This document shows, piece after piece, positions 7,749 to 14,326 of a stretch of 24,874 bases of DNA. How positions within the stretch are numbered: position 1 is the stretch's first letter; the number at the start of each line of letters is the position of its first letter. Both the position numbers and the translations under genes were made by a program. This DNA is from CALZIK01 sp046756565 (GTDB lineage Bacteria; Acidobacteriota; Thermoanaerobaculia; Multivoradales; JAHEKO01). The notes under the pieces were generated by a model. The model did no database searches. It had not been told where the DNA came from and saw only the letters and a program-made list of their open reading frames with translations. The DNA lies in assembly GCA_046756565.1 (NCBI GenBank), contig JBHHWO010000068.1, positions 1-24,874 of the forward strand. Direction: 5' to 3'.

Positions 7749-7951
7749 TCACTGCCCGTCCTTGACGGGCCAGACGCGCCGGGCCCCGTGCTTCGATCCG
7801 TGGCGCGCGGTCCCGTCGGCCGTGTGCAAGAGCCAGCCGTCGCCACGAGCTGGCCTCCGGTCTCGATGTTGCCGTCGACAACCAGGCTCTGAGCGTGCAG
7901 GGGCAGAGTACTCGCGAAGAAGATGAGTGCCCAGATCTTGGTCTTGGACAT
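7749..7951 (-). pseudogene. Remnant of a secreted protein (signal peptide plus frameshifted VWPVKDGQ end)
   Basis: A very strong Shine-Dalgarno sequence (AAGGAGGAGG) precedes ATG at 7951. The product begins with a clear signal peptide (MSKTKIWALIFFASTLPLHA, cut before QS) and LVVDGNIETGGQLV. That frame then runs into Arg/Pro/Ser-rich sequence without stopping for almost 200 codons, antisense to the patatin gene, which is not plausible protein. Another frame takes over near 7840 with DGWLLHTADGTA and ends in RRVWPVKDGQ and a stop at 7749-7751. The ending resembles those of DUF1566 (Lcl C-terminal) secreted proteins. The simplest reading is a gene that lost its middle part and frame. An unusual intact small protein is less likely. 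Confidence 0.5.
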
Positions 7952-8084
7952 GATCGAACCTCCTCCTTGCTTCGTGATTTTGCCCTGGCAGTGCCGCGAA
8001 TGGGCCGCGTATCTCACCGCGTTCTCCGCTTGTGGACCAGCGCACGGAGGTGAGCCGCGCTACTCCCGAGCCGCCTCGCGGCGC

Positions 8085-8090
8085 TAGAAT
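8085..8090 (+). promoter_or_regulatory. TANNNT -10-like hexamer before the sigma-54-type regulator
   Basis: TAGAAT ends 6 nt before the GTG at 8097, which places the expected transcription start on the start codon. The closest match to TATAAT among the leaderless candidates here, except for TATACT at 23149-23144 on the other strand. A three-codon ATG GAT CAG TGA overlaps the GTG start. Confidence 0.4.
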
Positions 8091-8096
8091 GGATCA

Positions 8097-9584
8097 GTGA
8101 ACCGGCCACCCAGCTCCGGCCTCGCCGAAAAGAGGCGCATCCTCCAGCTCGAGACCCTGAATGATCTGGCCGTGGCGCTGCACGCGCACCGGCCGGAACA
8201 AGAGCTGGTCGACGAGGTCCTACAGCGGGTATGTGCCGTCCTGGATCCGGCCGCCGCCGTTGCCGTCACTCGCGACGGCTACGGCCAACCGAGGGCGGTG
8301 TCGGGCGTCGGATGGATCGGAGGACCGCCGGATGCCGGCGCTCTCTTCTCCGAGCCGATCTGGAACGAGCTTCTTGCCAGCGGCCAGACCATCGCCGCGA
8401 CCGGAGGAGAGTTCGCAGGCCGCGCCTACCGGGCGATGATCGCGACGCCGGTTGCCTACAGGGGCGTCTTTCTGGGCTTCCTGGCGTTGCTCGACAAGGA
8501 GACCCGCGGCTCGGAGGAGCCGGAGTCGTCGATCTTTCCGCCCGAGGACAGGCGGTTTCTCGAGGCGGTTTCGGCCCTGGCCGGCGTCGCGCTCGACGGA
8601 GCGCGCCAGGTCGAAAGCCTGAGGGTCCAGAAGGACCGCTTGGAAGAGGAGAACCGGGTCCTCAAGGAGCTCTTCACGGCGGACCTCGAGGATCGCAGGA
8701 TCGTCGCCAAGGCGGCTGCCATGCGGAGGGCCCTGGAGGTGGCCGAGCGGGTTGCGCCGCGCGGCGTGAGCGTCGTCGTTCGTGGGGAGAGCGGTACCGG
8801 CAAGGAGTTGGTCGCCAAGCTCCTCCATCTGCGGTCCGGACGGTCCGGTCCGCTGGTAGCGGTCGACTGTGCCGCCGTGCCGGAAACCCTTCTCGAAAGT
8901 GAGCTTTTCGGTATCGAGGAGGGGGTCGCTACCGGTGTGACCGAGCGACGCGGCAAGTTCGAGCTGGCCCACGGGGGCACCCTCTTTCTGGATGAGATCG
9001 GCGATATCCGGCCGGAAGTCCAGGTCAAGCTGCTTCGGGCGCTTCAAGAGCGTGAAATCGTGCGCGTCGGAGGACGCGAGGAGACACCGGTCGACGTGCG
9101 CCTGATCGCCGCCACCCATCGAGACCTCGAGCAGCTGGTCAGCACGGGGGGCTTTCGTCAGGATCTCTATTACCGCCTCAAGGGCGTAGAGATCCAGCTA
9201 CCGCCTCTGCGCGAGCGCCGTGAGGACATTCCTCATCTGGTTCGTCATTTCGTCGACAGCTTCTGCAGGCGCGAAGACATCCCCGTGGTGAGGGTCCACC
9301 CGGATGCCCTAGCCCTCCTGCTGTCGTACGACTTCCCCGGCAACGTGCGCGAGCTGCAGAACATGATGGAGGCGGCGGTGTCGCTGGCCGACGAGGAGGT
9401 GAGCGCCGAGGTCGTGCGCCCACTTCTTGGAGGAGTCGCCGGAGAAGGGCCCCAGGCCCTCGATCTGGACTCCATCGAGCGCCAGCACATCGGCAAGGTC
9501 CTGCGGCTGACCGGCGGCAACAAGTCCCGGGCCGCGCGGATTCTGGGTATCGACCGGCGCACCCTGCAGCGGAAGGGTTTCTAG
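8097..9584 (+). CDS. GAF-AAA+-Fis enhancer-binding protein (sigma-54-dependent regulator type)
   Basis: The 495-residue regulator has a GAF-like sensor (about 20-170), a coiled-coil linker (about 170-195) and an AAA+ domain (about 200-445). The AAA+ domain shows Walker A GESGTGKE (230-237), Walker B GGTLFLDE (293-300) and the LPPLRERREDIPHL and FPGNVRELQN blocks. A Fis-type helix-turn-helix (about 458-493: HIGKVLRLTGGNKSRAARIL, GIDRRTLQRK) ends the chain two residues later, shorter than usual. The GAFTGA loop that contacts sigma-54 reads GVATGV (276-281), lacking the aromatic residue. The GTG start at 8097 appears leaderless. Just downstream lie a 30-bp palindrome and a near-consensus -24/-12 promoter driving the partner-switching genes, which are its likely target. 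The GAF ligand is unknown. Confidence 0.9.
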   Translation: MNRPPSSGLAEKRRILQLETLNDLAVALHAHRPEQELVDEVLQRVCAVLDPAAAVAVTRDGYGQPRAVSGVGWIGGPPDAGALFSEPIWNELLASGQTIAATGGEFAGRAYRAMIATPVAYRGVFLGFLALLDKETRGSEEPESSIFPPEDRRFLEAVSALAGVALDGARQVESLRVQKDRLEEENRVLKELFTADLEDRRIVAKAAAMRRALEVAERVAPRGVSVVVRGESGTGKELVAKLLHLRSGRSGPLVAVDCAAVPETLLESELFGIEEGVATGVTERRGKFELAHGGTLFLDEIGDIRPEVQVKLLRALQEREIVRVGGREETPVDVRLIAATHRDLEQLVSTGGFRQDLYYRLKGVEIQLPPLRERREDIPHLVRHFVDSFCRREDIPVVRVHPDALALLLSYDFPGNVRELQNMMEAAVSLADEEVSAEVVRPLLGGVAGEGPQALDLDSIERQHIGKVLRLTGGNKSRAARILGIDRRTLQRKGF

Positions 9585-9589
9585 GCTAT

Positions 9590-9619
9590 GACACAATGCC
9601 ACATATGCGGCATTGTGTC
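9590..9619. promoter_or_regulatory. 30-bp near-perfect palindrome, candidate activator binding site
   Basis: GACACAATGCC (9590-9600) and GGCATTGTGTC (9609-9619) are exact inverted repeats. The 8 bp between them continue the symmetry with one mismatched pair. The palindrome begins 6 bp after the stop of the enhancer-binding protein and about 185 bp upstream of the -24 element, a classic distance for an upstream activating sequence. There is no T-run after it, so a terminator is less likely. Confidence 0.6.
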
Positions 9620-9801
9620 TCATTCTTCGAAATAGAAGGCCGCTGGCCGCACTTTCCGGGGTCGCTCGGACGAGGCCGATCTTTTGTGGGGCGAAATGTC
9701 GCTCTTGCCTATGCGACCGGATGGTGCCCACGCGCTGCCGAGTCGGCGTTAACCTCTGTATCCACTGACCTTAGCCGAAGTCGGCGGCGTCTGAGCCAGG
9801 T

Positions 9802-9818
9802 CTGGCAGAGCGGTTGCT
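9802..9818 (+). promoter_or_regulatory. Sigma-54 (-24/-12) promoter
   Basis: CTGGCAGAGCGGTTGCT fits the sigma-54 consensus (TGGCAC, then TTGCW). The invariant GG is at 9804-9805 and GC at 9816-9817, exactly 10 bp apart. It stands 31 bp before the ATG of the 52-residue protein, whose AGGAGG ribosome-binding site lies in between. Transcription should start near 9829 and run through the kinase, STAS and phosphatase genes. Confidence 0.75.
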
Positions 9819-9848
9819 CTTCCTAGACCTCGTTCCAGGAGGTTTGTG

Positions 9849-10007
9849 ATGCTCGAAGCGATCCGCAAAGCCGTACCGGCTGTCTCGCCAGTCTCGATGG
9901 ACGTGATTCTGGCTGTAGGCACGTTTGCCACCTTCATGTGGCTCTTGGTCAACGGTTACGTGCGTCCGCTCGCCATCTACCTTCTCGAGCTGTACTTGGC
10001 CCTCTGA
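9849..10007 (+). CDS. Small single-span membrane protein (52 aa), first gene of the partner-switching unit
   Basis: I do not recognise a family. AGGAGG (9837-9842) lies 6 nt before the ATG, one of the best ribosome-binding sites in the window. The peptide has an N-terminal amphipathic part (MLEAIRKAVPAVSPVSM), a hydrophobic helix of about 20 residues (MDVILAVGTFATFMWLLVNG) and a short, partly hydrophobic tail (YVRPLAIYLLELYLAL). It follows the sigma-54 promoter directly and precedes the kinase gene by 52 bp. By position it could be a membrane anchor, sensor or output partner for the kinase/STAS pair. That it is a real gene rests on the ribosome-binding site, promoter, composition and position; function is unknown. 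Confidence 0.7.
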   Translation: MLEAIRKAVPAVSPVSMDVILAVGTFATFMWLLVNGYVRPLAIYLLELYLAL

Positions 10008-10059
10008 TCTCGGCCACTTCGAATCGGATAGAGTCAATGTCCTTGAGGTCAGAGTAATT

Positions 10060-10494
10060 ATGGCAGGTCATGCCGTGCTCCGGGAGGTCACCCTGACGCT
10101 CCCGATGGTCGCCGACATGGAGATTGCGGCGAGCAAGACCGCGACGGCGATGGCCGAGTTCATGGGCCTCGAGGCGGACAAGATCGACGAAGTCAGGATG
10201 GCGGTGGTGGAGGCGTGTATCAACTCGTTCGAGCACAGCGAAGCGGAAGACAGCCGTGTCTACCTGACCTTCGCCGTGACCGGGGACGGCGAGCCCGAGA
10301 AGCTCGAGATTACGGTGCGCGACCACGGCCGGGGCTTCGAGCCCAGCGAGGTCGCCGAGCCCAGGATCGAAGAGAAGCTCAAGGCGGAGCGAAAACGGGG
10401 CTGGGGGCTCAAGATCATTCGCGGCCTGATGGACGAAGTAAAGATCGAATCCAACGACGCAGGAACGACTATTCTCATGGTGAAGTATCGTTAG
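10060..10494 (+). CDS. RsbW/SpoIIAB-type anti-sigma factor serine kinase
   Basis: This is a 144-residue GHKL ATPase domain alone. The N-box is VVEACINSFEHS (Glu51, Asn55), the G1 box VRDHGRGFEP (Asp88) and the G2 region KRGWGLKIIRGLMD. That is the minimal architecture of partner-switching kinases, which phosphorylate a STAS antagonist and sequester a sigma factor or other target. The STAS gene follows at once (14 bp), with a phosphatase after it. Longer in-frame starts exist, but they overlap the small membrane protein gene and add unrelated sequence. ATG at 10060, with GAGGT about 11 nt upstream, begins right at the fold. No sigma factor is encoded nearby, so the target is unknown and need not be a sigma factor. 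Confidence 0.9.
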   Translation: MAGHAVLREVTLTLPMVADMEIAASKTATAMAEFMGLEADKIDEVRMAVVEACINSFEHSEAEDSRVYLTFAVTGDGEPEKLEITVRDHGRGFEPSEVAEPRIEEKLKAERKRGWGLKIIRGLMDEVKIESNDAGTTILMVKYR

Positions 10495-10508
10495 GCCGGG
10501 AGAGGAAG

Positions 10509-10859
10509 ATGACTGACACGCTGAAAGTGACCTCGAAGAAGCTCGATGAGCTGGCGGTGATCTATACCGAGGGGTACATCAACAACCAGGGGGGCGAGGA
10601 GATCGCCAAAGCCGCGTACCAGTTGATCGAAGAAGGCGAGAAGAAGCTCCTTCTGAACCTGCAAGGCACCAAGATCGTCAACTCGATCGGGATCTCCATC
10701 CTGATCGAGATCATCGAGCGGATTCTCGAGATCGAAGGCAAGCTCGGATTCTGCAATCTGACTCCGACCATTTCGAAGACGTTCCACATCATGGGTCTCA
10801 CGCAGTACGCCTCGATCCACGCTGACGAGAACAGCGCGATCCAGGCTCTGACCGGTTAG
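10509..10859 (+). CDS. STAS-domain anti-anti-sigma factor (SpoIIAA/RsbV type)
   Basis: The 116-residue single STAS domain matches SpoIIAA in length and pattern: VIYTEGYINNQGGEEIAKAA, then KKLLLNLQGTKIVNSIGISI and FCNLTPTISKTFHIMGLTQY. In SpoIIAA and RsbV the phosphorylated Ser is the first Ser of D-S-S/T-G. Here the motif is N58-S59-I60-G61: the acceptor Ser is kept, but the preceding Asp is Asn and the next residue is Ile. The protein should bind the neighbouring kinase when unphosphorylated and be reset by the downstream phosphatase. ATG at 10509 has GAGAGGAAG directly upstream. The next gene starts 4 bp after its stop. Confidence 0.9.
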   Translation: MTDTLKVTSKKLDELAVIYTEGYINNQGGEEIAKAAYQLIEEGEKKLLLNLQGTKIVNSIGISILIEIIERILEIEGKLGFCNLTPTISKTFHIMGLTQYASIHADENSAIQALTG

Positions 10860-10863
10860 CTTC

Positions 10864-12435
10864 ATGCCGCACTCGGTGCCGACGGCTGAGCGCTCTGATG
10901 CCTGGACGGCGCTCGCCGACGCCAACCGCGAACCCGCCGCCGAACGGAAGGTCCTACACGATCTGCTCAAGATCCTCACCCTGGAATTGGGCGCGAGTCG
11001 TGCCACCCTGAACCTTGACAACGACGTCTCCGGAGGGTCCCCTCTGGCGGTGGGCTCCGCGGCTGCAGACTCGGGCGACTCCTCTGAACGCCGGGCCTTC
11101 ACCGTGCCCGTGCCGGGCGGCTCGGTGGTCTTCGAAGGCGCGCCGGGTAGCCCGACCCGCCTCGACGGGCCGCGCCAGGCCGCCCTGGCGGCGGCGGTTC
11201 GCGCCTTCGAGCACTCGCGGCGCCTGAAGCGCCAGAAGTTCGAGGTCAACTATCGCGGAGTCGAGCTCGAGGCGCTCTATGACGTTGGGCTCGCAATCGC
11301 TTCGACCCTCAACCTCGACGAGCTCTCCGAAGAGATTCTGTTGCGTGCGGTGTCGCTTCTGGATGCTCGGCGAGGGGCCTTTTATCTGCGCGACGACGAA
11401 GAGTTCCGTCTCGAGCGGACCTTTGGTGGCAGCGCTTCCACGAGGCTTCCGGTCGGCTCGATCGAGGGTCTGCTGAGGGGTGGCGCGCAGGAGGATCTCG
11501 AAGTCCTGCCGGGCGGAGAACACCTGCTCGCGGTGCCGATCGGCTCGGGAGACGACGTTCGGGGACTCCTGCTGGTGGCCGACAAGGAGAGCCGCGACGG
11601 AGTGGGACCTTTTGGCAGTTCGGATCGCCGGACGCTCGAGCTGTTCGCGAACCAGGCCGCGATCGCGCTCGAGAACGCCCATCTGCACAAGCAGGCGCTC
11701 GAGAAAGAGCGGCTCGAGCGGGAAGCCGAGCTCGCGGCCGACATCCAGCGGCGGCTCCTGCCCGAAGCCACTCCCGAGATCGCCGGATTTGAACTGGCCG
11801 GTTGGAACCGTCCCGCGCGCATGGTCGGCGGCGACTACTACAACTACTTTCACCTGGAAGAAGGCATTCATTTCGTGGTGCTGGGCGACGTCACCGGCAA
11901 GGGAATGCCCGCGGCCCTGCTGGTGTCGACTCTGCACTCCGCGCTGCGCCTGTTGCTCGCCCAGGGCCTTCGCCGCGAGGCGCTGCTGTCGGCGCTGAAC
12001 GGCCATATCTGGAGCTCGTCGGCGGCCAACACCTTCATCACTCTGGCGGCGCTCGAGATCGACCCGCGTACCGGCGCCACGGCCTACGCGAGCGGCGGGC
12101 ACAACCCGACCCTCTGGCTCGGAGGCGAACGGCCGGTGCGACAGCTCGGTGCGTCCGGCCTTCCCATCGGCCTATTCGAGGCTGCCTCCTACAGCTTCGA
12201 GGAGCTGGATCTCGAAAGCGGTGATCTGGTGTGTCTCTACAGCGACGGCATCACCGAGTGCGAGTCCGAAGAAGAGGTGGAGTACGGCATGGCTCGCCTT
12301 GAGGAGGTGCTCCGGATGCGCCTCCACTCCTCCCTGGTCGAGACCGTCGACTCGATCCGCGGCGAGATCACGGAGTTCGCGGGCGCGGGCCCGCAGGGTG
12401 ACGATCAGACCGTGGTTCTGATCCGAAAAACCTAG
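10864..12435 (+). CDS. GAF-PP2C serine phosphatase (RsbU/SpoIIE type)
   Basis: This 523-residue protein has an N-terminal region of unclear fold (1-125, possibly a degenerate sensor). It continues with a GAF domain (about 135-275, LYDVGLAIASTLNLDELSEE to LFANQAAIALENAHL), a short coiled coil (275-300) and a SpoIIE-type PP2C domain (300-523). Metal-ligand motifs are seen: VGGDYYNYF (Asp324), VLGDVTGKGMPAALL (Asp342), CLYSDGITE (Asp461) and GDDQTVVLI (513-514). The second acidic position in GGDxxD is Asn. The product should dephosphorylate the upstream STAS protein and thereby trigger the partner switch in response to a GAF signal. There is no Shine-Dalgarno sequence, but the 4-bp gap after the STAS stop suggests coupled translation. 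Last gene of the unit. Confidence 0.92.
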   Translation: MPHSVPTAERSDAWTALADANREPAAERKVLHDLLKILTLELGASRATLNLDNDVSGGSPLAVGSAAADSGDSSERRAFTVPVPGGSVVFEGAPGSPTRLDGPRQAALAAAVRAFEHSRRLKRQKFEVNYRGVELEALYDVGLAIASTLNLDELSEEILLRAVSLLDARRGAFYLRDDEEFRLERTFGGSASTRLPVGSIEGLLRGGAQEDLEVLPGGEHLLAVPIGSGDDVRGLLLVADKESRDGVGPFGSSDRRTLELFANQAAIALENAHLHKQALEKERLEREAELAADIQRRLLPEATPEIAGFELAGWNRPARMVGGDYYNYFHLEEGIHFVVLGDVTGKGMPAALLVSTLHSALRLLLAQGLRREALLSALNGHIWSSSAANTFITLAALEIDPRTGATAYASGGHNPTLWLGGERPVRQLGASGLPIGLFEAASYSFEELDLESGDLVCLYSDGITECESEEEVEYGMARLEEVLRMRLHSSLVETVDSIRGEITEFAGAGPQGDDQTVVLIRKT

Positions 12436-12450
12436 TCGTTCCCTACTGCG

Positions 12451-12466
12451 CCGCCGGATCCGGCGG
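12451..12466. terminator. Perfect GC-rich palindrome in a convergent gap, possible terminator
   Basis: CCGCCGGATCCGGCGG lies 15 bp after the phosphatase stop, between convergent units. It can form a 6-bp stem with a GATC loop. There is no T-run on either side, so intrinsic termination is uncertain. Confidence 0.35.
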
Positions 12467-12474
12467 AATCTGCG

Positions 12475-12568
12475 CGACGTGCTTGGCTCGGGCATCCTCG
12501 ACGTACTCCGTGTACGCCTCCGGTACCCTCGCAAAGTGAGCCGCGCATCTTCGGCCGTCTCCGACGGC
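12475..12568 (+). repeat. Degenerate copy of the GTAC-core palindromic repeat
   Basis: The core CATCCTCGACGTACTCCG followed by TGTACGCCTCC and ACCCTC (about 12493-12530) aligns with the core of the element at 21199-21328 (TCCTCGGCGTACTTCAGTAC, then GCCTGCG and GCCCTC). Downstream it shares AGCCGCGC and ATCTTC with the other two copies. CGTAC (12502-12506) pairs with GTACG (12512-12516). It ends in another small hairpin, GCCGTC-TCC-GACGGC (12554-12568). Boundaries are approximate. Confidence 0.5.
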
Positions 12569-12582
12569 TCGCTACGGGGATC

Positions 12583-13089
12583 CTACGTCTTGGTCAGCCG
12601 TTGCCGAAGCGCGTCGCGGTCGACGATCGCGACTGTGATCTTCGCCCGGCAGACCACTGTGCCCTCGACATAGGCTTCGCCTTCGAGACGCGCGACCCGG
12701 CGATTCATGGCGCCGAGTCGCCCCCGATACTCGAGGGCGTCGCCGGGTCGAGCGGGCGCCGGGAAGCGAGCTCGCTCGACTTCGAGTCCCAGGACGTGAT
12801 GCCGCTCGGGAGCCTCCAGCCGGTACCGCACGATCAGGCTCGCGGCCTGCGCCAGGCCCTCGGCGATGAGCACGCCCGGCATCAGAGGCAGATCGACGAA
12901 GTGAGAGCGGAGGTACGCGGAATCCTCCGGGATCCGGAACCGAGCCTCGACCGCGTCGGCGGTCAGGACCGAGACATGATCCACGAACAGGAAGTGCTCC
13001 CCGTACGGCAGGATCGATCGCAGGGCGCTCCCGTCGAGCGACCCGTCGCCACCGCGGAGCGCGTCGATCTCAGGACTGCCTTCAGCCAT
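12583..13089 (-). CDS. FabZ-like 3-hydroxyacyl-ACP dehydratase (hot-dog fold)
   Basis: The 168-residue hot-dog protein has the FabZ catalytic pattern: ILPYGEHFLFVDHVSVL, then SHFVDLPLMPGVLIAEGLAQ with His63 and Glu77. The Glu (not Asp) at the second catalytic site favours FabZ over FabA. It should dehydrate 3-hydroxyacyl-ACP to the trans-2-enoyl form. The first 20 residues look like a non-conserved extension. Its ATG overlaps the 3' end of the ketosynthase gene by 8 bp, so translation is coupled. It is the last gene of the cluster. With the ketosynthase and ACP next to it, it probably helps build a dedicated acyl chain rather than being the main cell dehydratase; that is inference. Confidence 0.88.
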   Translation of the reverse strand: MAEGSPEIDALRGGDGSLDGSALRSILPYGEHFLFVDHVSVLTADAVEARFRIPEDSAYLRSHFVDLPLMPGVLIAEGLAQAASLIVRYRLEAPERHHVLGLEVERARFPAPARPGDALEYRGRLGAMNRRVARLEGEAYVEGTVVCRAKITVAIVDRDALRQRLTKT

Positions 13090-14326
13090 CGAACCTCCGA
13101 AGGACCAGGCTCGCGTTGGTGCCGCCGAAGCCGAAGTTGTTCGACAGCACGACGTCGAGCACGGCCTCGCGAGCCTCGATCACCAGATCCAGGTCCGCGA
13201 CAGCAGGGTCGGGCGATTCGACGTTGATGGACGGCGCGATGAAGCCCTGCTCGATCATCCCGATCGAGTAGATCGACTCGAGGGCTCCGGCGGCGCCGAG
13301 TCCGTGGCCGGTCATCGACTTCGTCGAGGAGAACGGCGGCGGGGCGGAACCGAAGACGCGGCGGAGCGCCTCGACTTCGGCGAGGTCTCCCTGGGCGGTC
13401 GCGGTGGCATGGCAGTTCACGTAGTCGACGTCGTCCGGCTTCAGATTTCCGCTCTCGAGGGCCAGCTCCATGCAAGTCGCGGCCTGCCGGCCCTCGGGCT
13501 CGGGCAGGACCAGGTCGAAACCGTCGGAAGTGGCGGCGTAGCCGGCGACTTCGGCGCGGACTGTGGCGCCGCGTGTCCGCGCCGACTCGAGCTCCTCGAG
13601 GACGACCATGCCGGCGCCGCCGCTGATCACGAAGCCGTCGCGATCGGTGTCGAACGGGCGCGAAGCCCTTGCCGGTGAATCGTTGAAGTGGGTGGAAAGC
13701 GCCAGCCTGAGAGCGTGAAAGGAGGCGGTGATGAGCTCGCTCACGTCTTCGCCGCCGCCGGTGACGGCGCGGTCGAGGATTCCCGCCTGGATCAGCTCGT
13801 ACGCGTGGCCGATGTTGTGTGCAGAGGTCGCGCAGGCCGAGCTGATCGAGTAGCTGCGGCCTTGGATGCCGAGGAGATTGGCGACCGTCGCGCTGGTCGA
13901 GCTCGACATCCCCCGCAACAGCGTGAATGGGTCCAGCCGGCGGATTCGATTGCCGAAATACAACTCACCGGCTCGTCGCACCGCGTCGACGCTGCCCACG
14001 GCCGAGCCGACGAGACAGCCGCAGCGCAGATCTCGGAGCTCGGTTGCCTCGAGGCCGGCATCGGCCACGGCATCGAGCGCAGCGAGCGAGCAATACAGCG
14101 CCGCGTCGGACATACCCGGCAGAATCTTCTTCGAAAGACGAGCGGGCTTCCTCTTGGCTTCGACGTCGACGGCTCCCGCGACCAGGCTCTTGAGCCCGCG
14201 CCCGCTCCACTCCGGCATTGCCCGCAGGCCGCTGGTTCCTGCCCGCAGGGCCTCGACCACGGTCGGGTAGTCGGTGCCGAGGGGTGATACGACACCCAGG
14301 CCGGTGACGACGACCCGCCGAGTCAC
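13082..14326 (-). CDS. Beta-ketoacyl-ACP synthase, FabB-like
   Basis: The product (414 residues from the GTG at 14326) is a complete KAS I/II enzyme with the Cys-His-His triad: SISSACATSAHNIG (Cys165), NCHATATAQGDLAE (His306) and SSTKSMTGHGLGAAGA (Lys336, His341). The C-terminal stretch (MIEQGFIAPSINVE, LSNNFGFGGTNASLVLR) and the SSACATSAH motif look closer to FabB than FabF. It elongates acyl-ACP with malonyl-ACP. The open frame extends far upstream, but GTG at 14326 starts right at TRRVVVTGLGVVSPLG and overlaps the ACP stop in a GTGA junction, which decides the start. Inside the type III PKS cluster it most likely serves starter-chain synthesis. Confidence 0.92.
   Translation of the reverse strand: MTRRVVVTGLGVVSPLGTDYPTVVEALRAGTSGLRAMPEWSGRGLKSLVAGAVDVEAKRKPARLSKKILPGMSDAALYCSLAALDAVADAGLEATELRDLRCGCLVGSAVGSVDAVRRAGELYFGNRIRRLDPFTLLRGMSSSTSATVANLLGIQGRSYSISSACATSAHNIGHAYELIQAGILDRAVTGGGEDVSELITASFHALRLALSTHFNDSPARASRPFDTDRDGFVISGGAGMVVLEELESARTRGATVRAEVAGYAATSDGFDLVLPEPEGRQAATCMELALESGNLKPDDVDYVNCHATATAQGDLAEVEALRRVFGSAPPPFSSTKSMTGHGLGAAGALESIYSIGMIEQGFIAPSINVESPDPAVADLDLVIEAREAVLDVVLSNNFGFGGTNASLVLRRFDG

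Noticed and set aside
9590..9619. Palindrome as an intrinsic terminator of the regulator gene
   Set aside because: Stem is good but no T-run follows, and it lies at a typical enhancer distance from a -24/-12 promoter; kept as a binding-site candidate instead.
9849..10059. Longer start for the RsbW-type kinase at 9925
   Set aside because: It would overlap the small membrane protein gene in another frame and add 45 residues with no kinase features; ATG 10060 starts at the fold.
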